Assembly: GCF_016786255.1 (NCBI RefSeq) | Contig: NZ_JADMKT010000073.1 | Span: 62,001-126,000 of the forward strand | Length of the DNA: 64,000 nt | Direction of reading: 5' to 3' | Source: Robertkochia sediminum | GTDB lineage: Bacteria > Bacteroidota > Bacteroidia > Flavobacteriales > Flavobacteriaceae | Shown here: positions 43,571 through 53,105 of the stretch, piece after piece | How positions within the stretch are numbered: position 1 is the first letter of the stretch | Layout of the letters: each line of letters starts with the position of its first letter | Translations under genes and position numbers: made by a program | Notes under the pieces: generated by a model | Told to the model about the DNA's origin: nothing | The model's database searches: none | The model's input: only the letters and a program-made list of their open reading frames with translations

Positions 43571-44197
43571 CTAGTTCTGCTCTCTTCTGGAGATCTCATC
43601 TCGGATCTTGGCGGCCTTTTCGTAATCTTCATTACCTACGGCCCCGTCGAGCAGGGAATACAATTCCTGGAGGGAATAGGTGCGGTAGTCTTCTCCGCTT
43701 CCCTGGGAGGGTTTTTCTTCACCACTGAGCACTTCGTCTACAATGATGCTTTCTTCGTGTTCCTCGTTCTCTTCCTTTGGAGTGAACTTGAGGTATATTC
43801 CCGCCTTGTCCAGAATGTTCTTATAGGTAAAGATGGGGGCGTTAAATCGCAATGCCAAAGCAATGGCATCACTGGTACGTGCATCGATGATCTCTTCGAT
43901 CTTATCGCGTTCGCAGATGATACTGGAATAGAAAACCCCATCTACCAGTTTGTGAATGATCACTTGTTTGACCACGATGTCGAAACGGTCTGCGAAATTC
44001 TTAAAAAGGTCATGGGTTAACGGTCGGGGAGGTTTGATCTCCTTTTCAAGGGCAATGGCAATAGACTGAGCTTCAAAGGCGCCGATCACAATGGGAAGCT
44101 TGCGTTCTCCATCAACTTCATTCAGGATAAGAGCATAGGCACCGTTTTGTGTCTGGCTATAAGAAATCCCTTTGATATTTAATTTAACTAAGCTCAT
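43571..44197 (-). CDS. DUF151 bifunctional-nuclease protein with UVR motif
   Basis: A 208-residue protein. Residues 1-145 form the DUF151/bifunctional nuclease domain (LIVIGAFEAQSIAIALE and IIDARTSDAIALALRFNAPIFT). The C-terminal 35 residues form a UvrB/UvrC-type motif (LQELYSLLDGAVGNEDYEKAAKIRDEISRRE). An acidic linker joins them. A thermophile homologue is a DNase/RNase; the cell role is open. It starts 83 bp from the etfA stop and a long hairpin lies between. Confidence 0.88.
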   Translation of the reverse strand: MSLVKLNIKGISYSQTQNGAYALILNEVDGERKLPIVIGAFEAQSIAIALEKEIKPPRPLTHDLFKNFADRFDIVVKQVIIHKLVDGVFYSSIICERDKIEEIIDARTSDAIALALRFNAPIFTYKNILDKAGIYLKFTPKEENEEHEESIIVDEVLSGEEKPSQGSGEDYRTYSLQELYSLLDGAVGNEDYEKAAKIRDEISRREQN

Positions 44198-44214
44198 AAG
44201 TGTGTAAAATGATT

Positions 44215-44259
44215 AAGGGGCTGTCTGTTACGAACTTATCCGCAATCAGACAGCCCCTT
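44215..44259 (-). terminator. Long hairpin after etfA
   Basis: A 13-bp stem AAGGGGCTGTCTG (44215-44227) / CAGACAGCCCCTT (44247-44259) with a 19-nt loop. The T tail is weak, so this is terminator or attenuator. It separates etfA from the DUF151 gene. Confidence 0.7.
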
Positions 44260-44280
44260 AAGGGCACAATTTAACAAAAA

Positions 44281-45249
44281 TTATGCGTTATTCGCTTTAA
44301 ATGCTTTCAATTTTTCGATGAGTTGTGGCACAACTTCGAAGGCATCACCAACCACACCGTAATCGGCTGCTTTAAAGAAAGGAGCCTCAGGGTCGTTGTT
44401 GATCACCACCTTGGTTTTTGAAGCGTTGATCCCGGCAAGGTGCTGGATGGCACCAGAGATCCCGATAGCGATATACAGGTTGGAAGCTACCGGTTTTCCG
44501 GTTTGTCCGACATGCTCACCATGAGGTCTCCAACCGAGGTCAGAAACCGGCTTGGAACACGCCGTTGCTGCACCGAGAACATCGGCCAGATCTTCAACCA
44601 TTCCCCAGTTCTCCGGACCTTTGAGTCCGCGACCGGCAGACACCACTATTTCAGCATCGGCAATGGTCACTTTCCCGGTAACCTTGTCTACAGCCGTCAC
44701 TTCTGCACCGAAATCATCTGCACTAAGTTCCGGAGTAAAGTCTTCGGTAGCTCCTGCTCCCTGGGCTTCTTTTACCCCGAAAGAGTTCTTGGAGAGACCG
44801 ATGAGTTTTACCTCGGTAGTGATCTCGGTATGGTTAAAGGCTTTGTTGGTAAAGGCTGTTCGCTTTACTTTAAAAGGTGAGGTGCTTTCCGGTAAGGCTA
44901 CCACATTAGGAGCGTATCCGGCCTCCAGGTTTACCGCCAGAATGGGTGCCAGATATTTGGCATTGGCGCTGGAGCTGATCACAACTACTTGACTATCTTC
45001 TTTCTTTGCCGCCTGGGCGATGACATCGGAATAGGCCTTGGCATTGAATTTTTCGAGTTTATCTGAAGCGACCATAAGGGTTTTATCTACCCCGTAGTCG
45101 GCCAGAGCGCTGGCATCTTCAGCATTGATCGCAACTGCAGTAACTGAGGTGCCCATGGTGTTGGCGATCTCTCTTGCGTAGGCAGCTACTTCGAAAGCGG
45201 TCTTTTTGAACGTTCCGTTTTCAGATTCAGTATATACTAATACAGACAT
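44281..45249 (-). CDS. etfA: Electron transfer flavoprotein subunit alpha
   Basis: A 322-residue FAD-binding subunit. [17 protein letters not shown] and [47 protein letters not shown] are the C-terminal FAD domain signatures. It receives electrons from acyl-CoA and related dehydrogenases and passes them to the quinone pool. It lies 42 bp after etfB in the same operon, in the usual order. Confidence 0.97.
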   Translation of the reverse strand: MSVLVYTESENGTFKKTAFEVAAYAREIANTMGTSVTAVAINAEDASALADYGVDKTLMVASDKLEKFNAKAYSDVIAQAAKKEDSQVVVISSSANAKYLAPILAVNLEAGYAPNVVALPESTSPFKVKRTAFTNKAFNHTEITTEVKLIGLSKNSFGVKEAQGAGATEDFTPELSADDFGAEVTAVDKVTGKVTIADAEIVVSAGRGLKGPENWGMVEDLADVLGAATACSKPVSDLGWRPHGEHVGQTGKPVASNLYIAIGISGAIQHLAGINASKTKVVINNDPEAPFFKAADYGVVGDAFEVVPQLIEKLKAFKANNA

Positions 45250-45291
45250 GGATTTTTAAATTTTTTGGTTCATGAAACTTGGAGGTGGTGC

Positions 45292-46038
45292 TTAGATCAC
45301 CTTGGCCTCATTGTGTAAAAGATCGATGAGCTCGTCGAGATTCTCCGGCGATACCAGCTTAACGTCTCCTTTAGGCGCAGGTTTACTGAAAGCAGTGGCC
45401 GCGGTAGGTTGAGCAGATTCTACTGCTGGCATCACATTAAGCGCTTTCTTTCTGGCCATCATGATACCACGCATATTAGGTATTCTCAGGTCTTTTTCTT
45501 CTACCAGCCCCTTCTGTCCTCCCAGAACCAAAGGAAGGGTGGTCTTAATGGTCTCTTTACCACCGTCGATCTCTCTGATCGCTGTAGCTTCATTACCTTC
45601 AACCTCCACAGAGATACAGGTGTTCACGAAATTGGCTCCGATCAGGGTGGCCAGCATTCCGGGAACCATACCTCCGTTGTAGTCGATAGATTCACGTCCT
45701 CCGATGATAAGGTCGTAATTTCCCTGGGTGGCTACGTTAGCAAGCTGCTTCGCAACAAAGAATCCGTCGGTAGGATGAGCATCAACGCGAATAGCATCGT
45801 CGGCTCCAATGGCCAGTGCCTTCCTAAGTGTAGGTTCTGTATCGGCTCCTCCTACGGTAACCACCGTTACCGATGCGCCTTGTTTTTCTTTAAACCACAT
45901 GGCGCGGGTAAGTCCGAATTCATCATTTGGATTGATCACGAATTGTACGCCGTTAGTGTCGAACTTGGTGTCGCCCTCAGTAAAATTGATCTTTGAGGTG
46001 GTGTCCGGCACGTGGCTTATACACACTAATATTTTCAT
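45292..46038 (-). CDS. etfB: Electron transfer flavoprotein subunit beta
   Basis: 248 residues from ATG 46038 (MKILVCISHVPDTTSKINF); the frame extends to 46077 but the extra residues are not conserved in look. GGADTEPTLRKALAIGADDAIRVD is the AMP-binding region, and IGGRESIDYNGGMVPGMLATLIG and KETIKTTLPLVLGGQKGL match the family. It forms the ETF dimer with the next gene, etfA. Divergent from pdhB. Confidence 0.97.
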   Translation of the reverse strand: MKILVCISHVPDTTSKINFTEGDTKFDTNGVQFVINPNDEFGLTRAMWFKEKQGASVTVVTVGGADTEPTLRKALAIGADDAIRVDAHPTDGFFVAKQLANVATQGNYDLIIGGRESIDYNGGMVPGMLATLIGANFVNTCISVEVEGNEATAIREIDGGKETIKTTLPLVLGGQKGLVEEKDLRIPNMRGIMMARKKALNVMPAVESAQPTAATAFSKPAPKGDVKLVSPENLDELIDLLHNEAKVI

Positions 46039-46093
46039 ACGTTTTGTAATGGTTTGATTCGAATTATGCGACGCCAATATACTGATATTTTAT

Positions 46094-46101
46094 CAAAAAT
46101 A
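46094..46101 (-). promoter_or_regulatory. -7 promoter element of etfBA
   Basis: TATTTTTG on the minus strand, 56 bp upstream of the etfB ATG. No -33 TTG at the usual spacing. Confidence 0.4.
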
Positions 46102-46135
46102 CTATGCATGCATAATATATTTTTCTTTGTTCTTC

Positions 46136-46168
46136 TTGGAGTAAGTTGGTTGAGAATTACTATTTTTG
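46136..46168 (+). promoter_or_regulatory. Promoter of pdhB
   Basis: TTG (46136-46138), 22-nt spacer, TATTTTTG (46161-46168), 54 bp before the ATG. Confidence 0.55.
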
Positions 46169-46221
46169 TTAACCTTTTTAGGATAAGGCTAATCGATTAA
46201 TATTTTTCAATTAAAGAATAC

Positions 46222-47199
46222 ATGAGAACAATTCAGTTTAGAGAAGCTGTGTGTGAAGCCATGAGCGAGGAGATGCGCAGAGATGACACCGTTTATTTAA
46301 TGGGTGAGGAAGTTGCTGAGTATAATGGTGCGTATAAGGCTTCCAAAGGGATGTTAGATGAATTTGGGCCTGATCGTGTACTTGATACACCTATTTCAGA
46401 GCTTGGTTTTGCAGGTATTGCTGTAGGTTCTGCCATGATCGGGAACCGTCCGATCGTTGAGTTCATGACCTTTAACTTCTCACTGGTAGCGATCGATCAG
46501 ATCATTAATAATGCCGCGAAAATGCGTCAGATGTCTGGTGGTCAGTTTAACGTTCCTATTGTTTTCCGTGGTCCTACTGCTTCTGCAGGACAGCTGGCAG
46601 CTACGCACTCACAGGCTTTTGAAAGCTGGTATGCCAACTGTCCCGGATTAAAGGTTGTCGTACCTTCTAATCCTTATGACGCCAAAGGTCTTCTTAAGGC
46701 TGCGATCAGAGATGACGATCCAGTGATCTTTATGGAGTCGGAGCAAATGTATGGAGACAAGGGAGAAGTGCCGGAAGACGAGTACATGATCCCACTTGGA
46801 GTTGCCGATATCAAAAGAGAAGGTACCGATGTGACCATCGTGTCTTTCGGTAAGATCATCAAAGAAGCTCTTAAAGCAGCAGAAGAACTGGAAAAAGATG
46901 GTGTTAGTTGTGAGATCATCGACCTGCGTACAGTAAGGCCAATGGATCACGACGCTATTTTCAATTCAGTTAAAAAAACCAATCGCCTGGTTATTCTCGA
47001 GGAGGCATGGCCTTTTGGAAGTGTGGCTTCCGAGATCACATACCAGGTTCAGGAAAACGTATTTGATTTCCTTGATGCCCCTATTCAACGTATTACCACT
47101 GCAGATACACCAGCGCCTTATTCGCCGGTACTTCTGGAAAAGTGGTTGCCTAACGCCGACGATGTGGTGAAGGCCGTGAAAAAGGTGCTTTACAAATAA
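46222..47199 (+). CDS. pdhB: Pyruvate dehydrogenase E1 component subunit beta
   Basis: A 325-residue transketolase-like subunit of the 2-oxoacid dehydrogenase E1 heterotetramer. MRTIQFREAVCEAMSEEMRRDDTVYLMGEEVAEYNGAYK is the E1-beta opening, with RVLDTPISELGFAGIAVGSAMIG, PIVFRGPTASAGQLAATHSQAFESWYA and the C-terminal VILEEAWPFGSVASEI. The E1-alpha gene is not adjacent, as is usual in Flavobacteriaceae. Substrate could in principle be a branched-chain ketoacid, but the motifs fit the pyruvate type best. Confidence 0.93.
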   Translation: MRTIQFREAVCEAMSEEMRRDDTVYLMGEEVAEYNGAYKASKGMLDEFGPDRVLDTPISELGFAGIAVGSAMIGNRPIVEFMTFNFSLVAIDQIINNAAKMRQMSGGQFNVPIVFRGPTASAGQLAATHSQAFESWYANCPGLKVVVPSNPYDAKGLLKAAIRDDDPVIFMESEQMYGDKGEVPEDEYMIPLGVADIKREGTDVTIVSFGKIIKEALKAAEELEKDGVSCEIIDLRTVRPMDHDAIFNSVKKTNRLVILEEAWPFGSVASEITYQVQENVFDFLDAPIQRITTADTPAPYSPVLLEKWLPNADDVVKAVKKVLYK

Positions 47200-47223
47200 T
47201 AATGTAAGTCATATCTTTTATAT

Positions 47224-47264
47224 AACTTCACCGCTTGAACAGAGCGGTGAAGTTTTCTTTTTTT
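47224..47264 (+). terminator. Strong terminator after pdhB, abutting the next start codon
   Basis: A 12-bp stem AACTTCACCGCT (47224-47235... ) / AGCGGTGAAGTT (47243-47254), loop TGAACAG, then TTCTTTTTTT. The ATG of the next gene is at 47265, directly after the T run. Confidence 0.93.
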
Positions 47265-49757
47265 ATGAGATACCTATTTAGCTTTTTCTTTATACTATCC
47301 TGTGTTTTTACCTATGCTCAGACCAAAGTAAGTGGTAAGGTGATCGATGAGCAGGGAGCGCCTGTGGCCTATGCCAACGTGCTTTTTGCCGATTCTTTTG
47401 AAGGGACCATTACCGATGAGAATGGAAGGTTTTACCTGGAGAGTGAGGAGAACTATAAGGTGCTTGAAGTAACACTGCTAGGCTATACCGCACAGCAGAT
47501 CGATCTGGTAAAACGGGTGACCTATAATATGGAGGTGGTCCTTATTGAGGGGGAAGAACTGGATGAGGTGGTGCTCTATGTGGGGAAGCAGCCTAAAAAG
47601 AACAACCCGGCCATCGATCTTTTACGAAAGGTCTGGGAGAAAAAGCGTGTCAACGGCCTCAATATGTTCGATCAGTATCGTTACGACAAATATGAGAAGA
47701 TAGAGTTTGACCTCAACACCATCGACAGTACCCTGATGAAGAACCGCATCTTTAAGGGGATGGAATTCATCTTTGATAAAGTCGATACGTCCAATGTTAC
47801 CGGTAAGACCTATCTGCCTATATTTATTAATGAAACTGCCAGCGAGGTTTTTGGTGATAATAAGCTCAATGCCGAACGGGAGATCGTTAAGGGGAATAAA
47901 AATTCGGGATTCGATGCCAATCAGGCAGTGTTGAGTTTTATCCAGGACCTCTATGCTACCTACGATATCTACAATAACTATATCAAACTCTTTGATAAGA
48001 GTTTTGTGAGTCCGCTCTCCAGAACCGGGGTCGATGTGTATAATTATGTGCTTACAGACAGCACCTATCGCGACAATAAGTGGTGTTACAATATTGTGTA
48101 TTATCCGCGGCGTTCCAATGAGCTTACCTTCAAAGGCGATTTCTGGGTAAACGATACCACCTTTGCCGTGAAGGAGATCAATATGCAGGCGTCAAAAAGT
48201 GCCAATGTGAACTGGGTAAAAGACCTCTATATCGAACAGGAATTCGAGGTGCTTAATGACTCGGTGTTTGTATTGAAGCGCGATTATGTGATGTCTGACT
48301 TCAGTTTGCGTAAAAAGGAAGAGTCCAGGGGGGTCTATGGTAAACGCACTACCATATATAATGGTTATGAATTTGACCGGGAGAAACCACGAAGCTTCTA
48401 CGACCAGCAGGTAGATCCCTTTAATGATCTGGTTTTTAATCGCTCTGATGAGTTTTGGCGTATGAACCGCCTTGAGGAGCTCAATGAAGATGAGCAGGGC
48501 ATTTATACCATGCTGGATACCTTGCAAACTGTGCCCAAGTTCAAGATGCTCTACAATGCAGGGTCGATACTTGCCTCGGGGTATTACGAATTTGACCGGC
48601 TTAACCTCGATTACGGCCCGATCTTTTCGAGTTTTGGATATAACGATGTGGAAGGGATCCGGTTAAGAGGTGGCGGACGAACGTATTTTTCGCAAAACGA
48701 CCAGTGGCGACTGGAGGGGTATCTGGCCTACGGCTTCAGGGATCGCAGGTTTAAATACGGGATCTCGGGGCGCTGGATGCTTGACCGCAAACACCGGTTC
48801 ATTATTTCGGCGGGAACCCGAAGAGATATCGAACAGCTGGGGGTGAGCCTTACAGCTACCAATGATGTATTGGGCCGTAGCTTTGCGTCGTCGGCCTTAT
48901 TCACTGCCGGGGCCAACAATACCCTCACCAATATCAGGCTCACAACAGCAGCTGTACAATACGACTTCTTTAAGAATTTCACTTTTCGTTGGGGTGTTGA
49001 TTACCGTAAAATGCGATCGGCCTTGCCCGATCAGTTCAATCTGAGTTATGTAGATCCCGATGCTCCCGATGGCGTGAGCGATGAGGTGCGACAGTTTGCT
49101 CTGGTTACCCAGATGGCCTATACGCCCGGTAGAAGGGTAATGGGATATGGAGTAGATCAATACGCGGTGAATGACGATTTTGCCCGTATCATCGTGAGGT
49201 ATACGCTGGGGATGAAAGATGTGCTTAAAAGTGATTTTAACTTTAAAAAGATCCAGTTCTATTACAATCAGCCACTACAGATAGGCGGGGTTGGGCGTAT
49301 GACCACCAATCTCGAAGCCGGAAAGATCTTCGGTGAGGTTCCTCTTAGTTTGCTGAGTCCGATTCCCGGGAACCAGACGTATTTTTCGATCTTTAACACC
49401 TTTCCGAACCTGAATTTCTACGAATTCGTTACCGATACCTACCTGAGCGTGCAAATGGAGCACAATTTTAATGGCAGGTTGTTTGCGCGTATTCCGTTCC
49501 TGAAAAAACTGAATCTTCGTGAGCTTATCGGGTTACGAGGTGTCTGGGGGAGTATTTCTGAAGAGAATATAGCGCTAAATGCCCCTTCAGGAACCGTACT
49601 ACTGGCGCCCGAAAGCACGCCTTACTATGAATATTCAGTTGGGATCGGTAATATTTTTAAGGTTTTTCGTATCGATTTTAACTTCCGCGGTAATTACCTG
49701 GATCTGCCGGATGCCCGTCCCTTTGGAGTTACCGGGGCTTTCCAGGTGACTTTTTAA
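47265..49757 (+). CDS. DUF5686 outer-membrane protein with CarboxypepD_reg-like domain
   Basis: 830 residues from ATG 47265, the start of signal peptide MRYLFSFFFILSCVFTYAQ. Residues ~20-110 form a CarboxypepD_reg-like domain (VSGKVIDEQGAPVAYANVLFAD; FEGTITDENGRFYL), with LDEVVLYVGKQPKKNNPAIDLL after it. The rest is a large DUF5686 region ending in a beta-barrel (VTGAFQVTF). It resembles TonB-receptor N-termini but has no plug. Homologues are widespread in Bacteroidota with unknown role. Its leader is unusual: the start codon follows the pdhB terminator directly. Confidence 0.87.
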   Translation: MRYLFSFFFILSCVFTYAQTKVSGKVIDEQGAPVAYANVLFADSFEGTITDENGRFYLESEENYKVLEVTLLGYTAQQIDLVKRVTYNMEVVLIEGEELDEVVLYVGKQPKKNNPAIDLLRKVWEKKRVNGLNMFDQYRYDKYEKIEFDLNTIDSTLMKNRIFKGMEFIFDKVDTSNVTGKTYLPIFINETASEVFGDNKLNAEREIVKGNKNSGFDANQAVLSFIQDLYATYDIYNNYIKLFDKSFVSPLSRTGVDVYNYVLTDSTYRDNKWCYNIVYYPRRSNELTFKGDFWVNDTTFAVKEINMQASKSANVNWVKDLYIEQEFEVLNDSVFVLKRDYVMSDFSLRKKEESRGVYGKRTTIYNGYEFDREKPRSFYDQQVDPFNDLVFNRSDEFWRMNRLEELNEDEQGIYTMLDTLQTVPKFKMLYNAGSILASGYYEFDRLNLDYGPIFSSFGYNDVEGIRLRGGGRTYFSQNDQWRLEGYLAYGFRDRRFKYGISGRWMLDRKHRFIISAGTRRDIEQLGVSLTATNDVLGRSFASSALFTAGANNTLTNIRLTTAAVQYDFFKNFTFRWGVDYRKMRSALPDQFNLSYVDPDAPDGVSDEVRQFALVTQMAYTPGRRVMGYGVDQYAVNDDFARIIVRYTLGMKDVLKSDFNFKKIQFYYNQPLQIGGVGRMTTNLEAGKIFGEVPLSLLSPIPGNQTYFSIFNTFPNLNFYEFVTDTYLSVQMEHNFNGRLFARIPFLKKLNLRELIGLRGVWGSISEENIALNAPSGTVLLAPESTPYYEYSVGIGNIFKVFRIDFNFRGNYLDLPDARPFGVTGAFQVTF

Positions 49758-49806
49758 CGATTTGATCATCTTTATCTTAAGTAATGTAAATTACCTTTGT
49801 GATTCA

Positions 49807-49837
49807 TTGTAAATTAAGAGATGCTTGCTTACTTTTG
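49807..49837 (+). promoter_or_regulatory. Bacteroidota-type promoter of ppa
   Basis: TTG (49807-49809), 20-nt spacer, TACTTTTG (49830-49837), 23 bp before the ATG at 49861. A second TACCTTTG lies at 49792-49799. Confidence 0.75.
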
Positions 49838-49860
49838 CAGCCCTTTTAAAAGAAGAAACT

Positions 49861-50388
49861 ATGAGTCCAGTAAAAATTAATTCATTTGATGTTTTAATCG
49901 AGATCCCTAAAGGGAGTAGGAATAAATACGAATATGACTTTGAACTGAAGAAGATCCGTTACGATCGTATGATCTTTTCTTCGATGATGTACCCGGCCGA
50001 TTACGGATTTATTCCGGAAACTCTTGCCCTTGACGGTGACCCGCTGGATGTACTCGTTCTGGTAACTGAGCCTACCTTCCCCGGATGTGTGATGGAGGTG
50101 AAGCCTATCGGAGTGTTCCATATGGGTGATGAAAAAGGACCGGATGAGAAGATCATCTGTGTGCCTGTGTCAGACCCGATCTGGAATAAGCTCAACGACC
50201 TTCCTGAAGTGAATCCGCACCTTATTAGCGAGATCGAGCACTTCTTCCAGGTATACAAGGATCTGGAGCAGAAGAAAGTAAGTGTTGGTGGATGGGGAGA
50301 TGCCGGTGAAGCCAAAGAGATCATCTCTAAGTGTATCGACAGATTCCGCGAGAGTGACACTCCTTTCCAGAAGGTGAGTATTCGATAA
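49861..50388 (+). CDS. ppa: Soluble inorganic pyrophosphatase (family I)
   Basis: 175 residues from ATG 49861. Family I motifs are clear: FDVLIEIPKGSRNKYEYD (Lys, Glu), MYPADYGFIPETLALDGDPLDVLVL with the catalytic Asp cluster, and KDLEQKKVSVGGWGDA. It hydrolyses PPi to keep biosynthesis moving. The membrane pyrophosphatase gene follows after a terminator, so the cell has two ways to use PPi in one locus. Confidence 0.97.
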   Translation: MSPVKINSFDVLIEIPKGSRNKYEYDFELKKIRYDRMIFSSMMYPADYGFIPETLALDGDPLDVLVLVTEPTFPGCVMEVKPIGVFHMGDEKGPDEKIICVPVSDPIWNKLNDLPEVNPHLISEIEHFFQVYKDLEQKKVSVGGWGDAGEAKEIISKCIDRFRESDTPFQKVSIR

Positions 50389-50413
50389 AGCATACTAAAA
50401 TATGTTGATAAAG

Positions 50414-50445
50414 AAAGCAATAGCATGATGTTATTGCTTTTTTTA
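50414..50445 (+). terminator. Terminator of ppa
   Basis: AAAGCAATA (50414-50422), loop GCATGATGT, TATTGCTTT (50432-50440), then T run to 50445. Confidence 0.9.
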
Positions 50446-50501
50446 TTACCCGCTATTTACTACTTTTAAACGCTTTAACGAATATTTAACTACTATATAT
50501 T

Positions 50502-52898
50502 ATGGATTTTAATTTTGTGTATATTCCCGTGGCCCTCGCTTTGCTGGGGCTCGTCTTTATGTTGATCAAGGCGTCATGGGTTAAAAAACAATCTTCCGGG
50601 AATGAACGAATGAAAGATATCTCGGAACATATTAAAGAAGGAGCTCTTGCCTTTCTCAAAGCTGAATATCGTATTCTATTTATTTTCGTGATCATCGCTT
50701 CTATTGCCCTTTACGGGATCTCGATGATCGTAGCCACTACCAGTTGGCTTATTGTGCCCGCCTTTATCGCGGGCGCGTTGTTTTCTGCCCTTGCCGGTAA
50801 TATCGGTATGCGTATTGCTACCGAAGCGAACGCGAGAACAGCAGAAGCTGCCCGTGAGAGTCTTCCTAAGGCACTACAGGTGTCTTTTGGAGGAGGAACG
50901 GTAATGGGGCTTGGTGTTGCCGGACTGGCAGTGCTGGGGCTTAGTTTGTTCTTCTTGTTCTTTACCAATATGTTCATGGGGCAGGAAGGTTCTTTCTATG
51001 ACAATATGACCATGGTGCTTGAAGCCCTTGCAGGTTTCTCACTGGGAGCTGAGTCTATCGCTCTTTTTGCACGTGTAGGTGGAGGTATCTACACTAAAGC
51101 GGCCGACGTAGGTGCCGACCTTGTAGGTAAGGTAGAAGCGGGTATCCCTGAGGATGATCCGCGTAACCCTGCTACGATCGCCGATAACGTTGGTGATAAC
51201 GTTGGTGATGTTGCCGGAATGGGGGCCGATCTTTTCGGGTCTTATGTGGCAACCGTACTGGCATCGATGGTACTTGGAAATTACCTGATCCGCGATATGA
51301 AAGTGGTAGGGGAATTCTCTGATAATTTTAATAATATGGGGCCTATAATCCTTCCGTTGGTGATCGCCGGGGTTGGTATCCTCGCCTCTATCATTGGAAC
51401 TTTCCTGGTGCGTATTGGCAGTAATGATGCTAAAGAAGCTCAGGTGCAACGCGCTTTGGATATCGGTAACTGGGTAGCTATCGGGATTACTGTATTTGCG
51501 AGTTGGTTCCTGATCCAGTGGATGCTTCCGGAAACCATCGAAATGAGCTTTTTCCAGGAAGGGTATAAGAGTGTTCCTTCCCGTCACGTATTCTACGCAG
51601 CACTTATCGGATTGTTCGTGGGGTCTGTGATCTCTTATGTGACCTCTTACTATACCAGTTTAGGTAAAAAACCGGTACTCGATATCGTAACCAACAGTTC
51701 TACGGGGGCTGCTACCAATATTATTGCCGGACTTGCAGTAGGTATGAAATCTACGTTCTGGTCGGTTACCCTGTTCGCTGTAGCGATCTACGGGTCTTAT
51801 GCCCTGGCAGGTTTCTACGGGGTTGCCCTTGCAGCTTCTGCTATGATGGCTACCACCGCGATGCAGTTGGCTATTGATGCCTTCGGACCTATCGCCGATA
51901 ACGCAGGAGGGGTTGCAGAGATGAGCGAGATGCCTTCTGAAGTACGTGAGCGTACCGATATTCTCGATTCTGTGGGTAATACTACCGCTGCGATCGGAAA
52001 AGGGTTCGCTATTGCTTCGGCAGCACTTACTGCTTTAGCGCTTTTTGCGGCCTATGTGACCTTTACAGGTATTGATGGGATCAATATCTTTAAGGCGGAG
52101 GTGTTGGCTAACCTGTTCGTGGGTGCTATGATCCCTGTGATCATTTCTGCCCTTGCCATGAAATCGGTTGGTCGTGCAGCTATGGAAATGGTTCACGAGG
52201 TGCGTCGTCAGTTCAAGGAGATCCCCGGAATTATGGAAGGGAAAGGAACTCCTGAATACGGAAAGTGTGTAGATATCTCTACGCAGGCCGCACTTAAAGA
52301 AATGCTGCTTCCCGGAGTGATCACTATTGTGACTCCTATCTTTATCGGATTGGTATTCGGTGCTGAGCCTCTTGGAGGGTATATGGCCGGTGTCTGTGTG
52401 TCTGGTGTGATCTGGGCTATCTTCCAGAACAATGCCGGTGGTGCATGGGATAATGCTAAGAAATCGTTTGAAGCCGGTGTTATGATCAACGGCGAAATGA
52501 CCTATAAGGGATCTGATGCTCATAAAGCAGCTGTAACAGGAGATACCGTTGGTGATCCGTTCAAAGATACTTCAGGGCCATCGATGAATATCCTGATCAA
52601 GCTTTCTTGTTTGGTAGGTCTTGTGATCTCTCCAATTCTTGGACATCACACTGTAGAAGGTACTGCTATGACTGCTGAAGAGGTGCGTAAGGAGATCCGT
52701 GTTGAGGTGGTGGCTGAACAAGGTGAAGGTGAAGAGGCTACTGCTGTGATCACTACCACCAAAGTTGTTGCCGGAGAGGAGACCGTTGAAGAAGTAACCG
52801 TTGAGGGTACTAAAGAAGACATCGAGAAAGCGGTTGAAGAGGTTGACGGTGATGCAGTAAAAGTGAAAATTAAGAAAACCGAGGCAGAAAAGAACTAA
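50502..52898 (+). CDS. hppA: Membrane-bound ion-translocating pyrophosphatase, K+-dependent type
   Basis: A 798-residue polytopic protein of about 16 helices. The catalytic block [20 protein letters not shown], then [20 protein letters not shown], is complete. [11 protein letters not shown] has Ala where K+-independent enzymes have Lys, so it should need K+. The usual gate Glu of helix 6 (DLFESYV in Thermotoga, GSYAE in plants) is absent (DLFGSYVA); instead Glu184 lies in helix 5 ([10 protein letters not shown]), as recalled for the Flavobacterium johnsoniae-type H+ pump. A charged Glu/Val-rich extension of about 75 residues ends the protein. Likely pumps H+, from PPi. Confidence 0.95.
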   Translation: MDFNFVYIPVALALLGLVFMLIKASWVKKQSSGNERMKDISEHIKEGALAFLKAEYRILFIFVIIASIALYGISMIVATTSWLIVPAFIAGALFSALAGNIGMRIATEANARTAEAARESLPKALQVSFGGGTVMGLGVAGLAVLGLSLFFLFFTNMFMGQEGSFYDNMTMVLEALAGFSLGAESIALFARVGGGIYTKAADVGADLVGKVEAGIPEDDPRNPATIADNVGDNVGDVAGMGADLFGSYVATVLASMVLGNYLIRDMKVVGEFSDNFNNMGPIILPLVIAGVGILASIIGTFLVRIGSNDAKEAQVQRALDIGNWVAIGITVFASWFLIQWMLPETIEMSFFQEGYKSVPSRHVFYAALIGLFVGSVISYVTSYYTSLGKKPVLDIVTNSSTGAATNIIAGLAVGMKSTFWSVTLFAVAIYGSYALAGFYGVALAASAMMATTAMQLAIDAFGPIADNAGGVAEMSEMPSEVRERTDILDSVGNTTAAIGKGFAIASAALTALALFAAYVTFTGIDGINIFKAEVLANLFVGAMIPVIISALAMKSVGRAAMEMVHEVRRQFKEIPGIMEGKGTPEYGKCVDISTQAALKEMLLPGVITIVTPIFIGLVFGAEPLGGYMAGVCVSGVIWAIFQNNAGGAWDNAKKSFEAGVMINGEMTYKGSDAHKAAVTGDTVGDPFKDTSGPSMNILIKLSCLVGLVISPILGHHTVEGTAMTAEEVRKEIRVEVVAEQGEGEEATAVITTTKVVAGEETVEEVTVEGTKEDIEKAVEEVDGDAVKVKIKKTEAEKN

Positions 52899-52919
52899 CC
52901 ACAGGTTTTGTAAATACAA

Positions 52920-52947
52920 AAACACCGCCCAATGGCGGTGTTTTTTT
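52920..52947 (+). terminator. Terminator of hppA
   Basis: AAACACCGCC (52920-52929), loop CAAT, GGCGGTGTTT (52934-52943) and T run. Confidence 0.95.
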
Positions 52948-52961
52948 GTTATTGGGTTATG

Positions 52962-53100
52962 CCCTCCTTCGCTAAAGCTTCGGGGGATGACAAGGTTATA
53001 CAGTTATGAGGTGACGCAGTTACGCGGTGAAACGGTGCCTGCTGTCAAAGTCGCTATCTTTGCTCTTTATTCATTACCCTTTACTCCTTTACCCTTTTAC
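52962..53100. repeat. REP-like hairpin and degenerate GTTATACAG/GTGACGCAG repeat region
   Basis: Begins with CCTCCTTCGCTAAAGCTTCG then GGGGGAT (same core TCCTTCGCTAAAGCT as 34187-34201). 52993-53037 is an 8-9-mer array of GTTATACAG-like units as at 13523-13598. 53066-53100 is a pyrimidine tract (TTACCCTTTACTCC). Lies between the 3' ends of hppA and the kinase gene. Confidence 0.7.
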
Positions 53101-53105
53101 CATCT

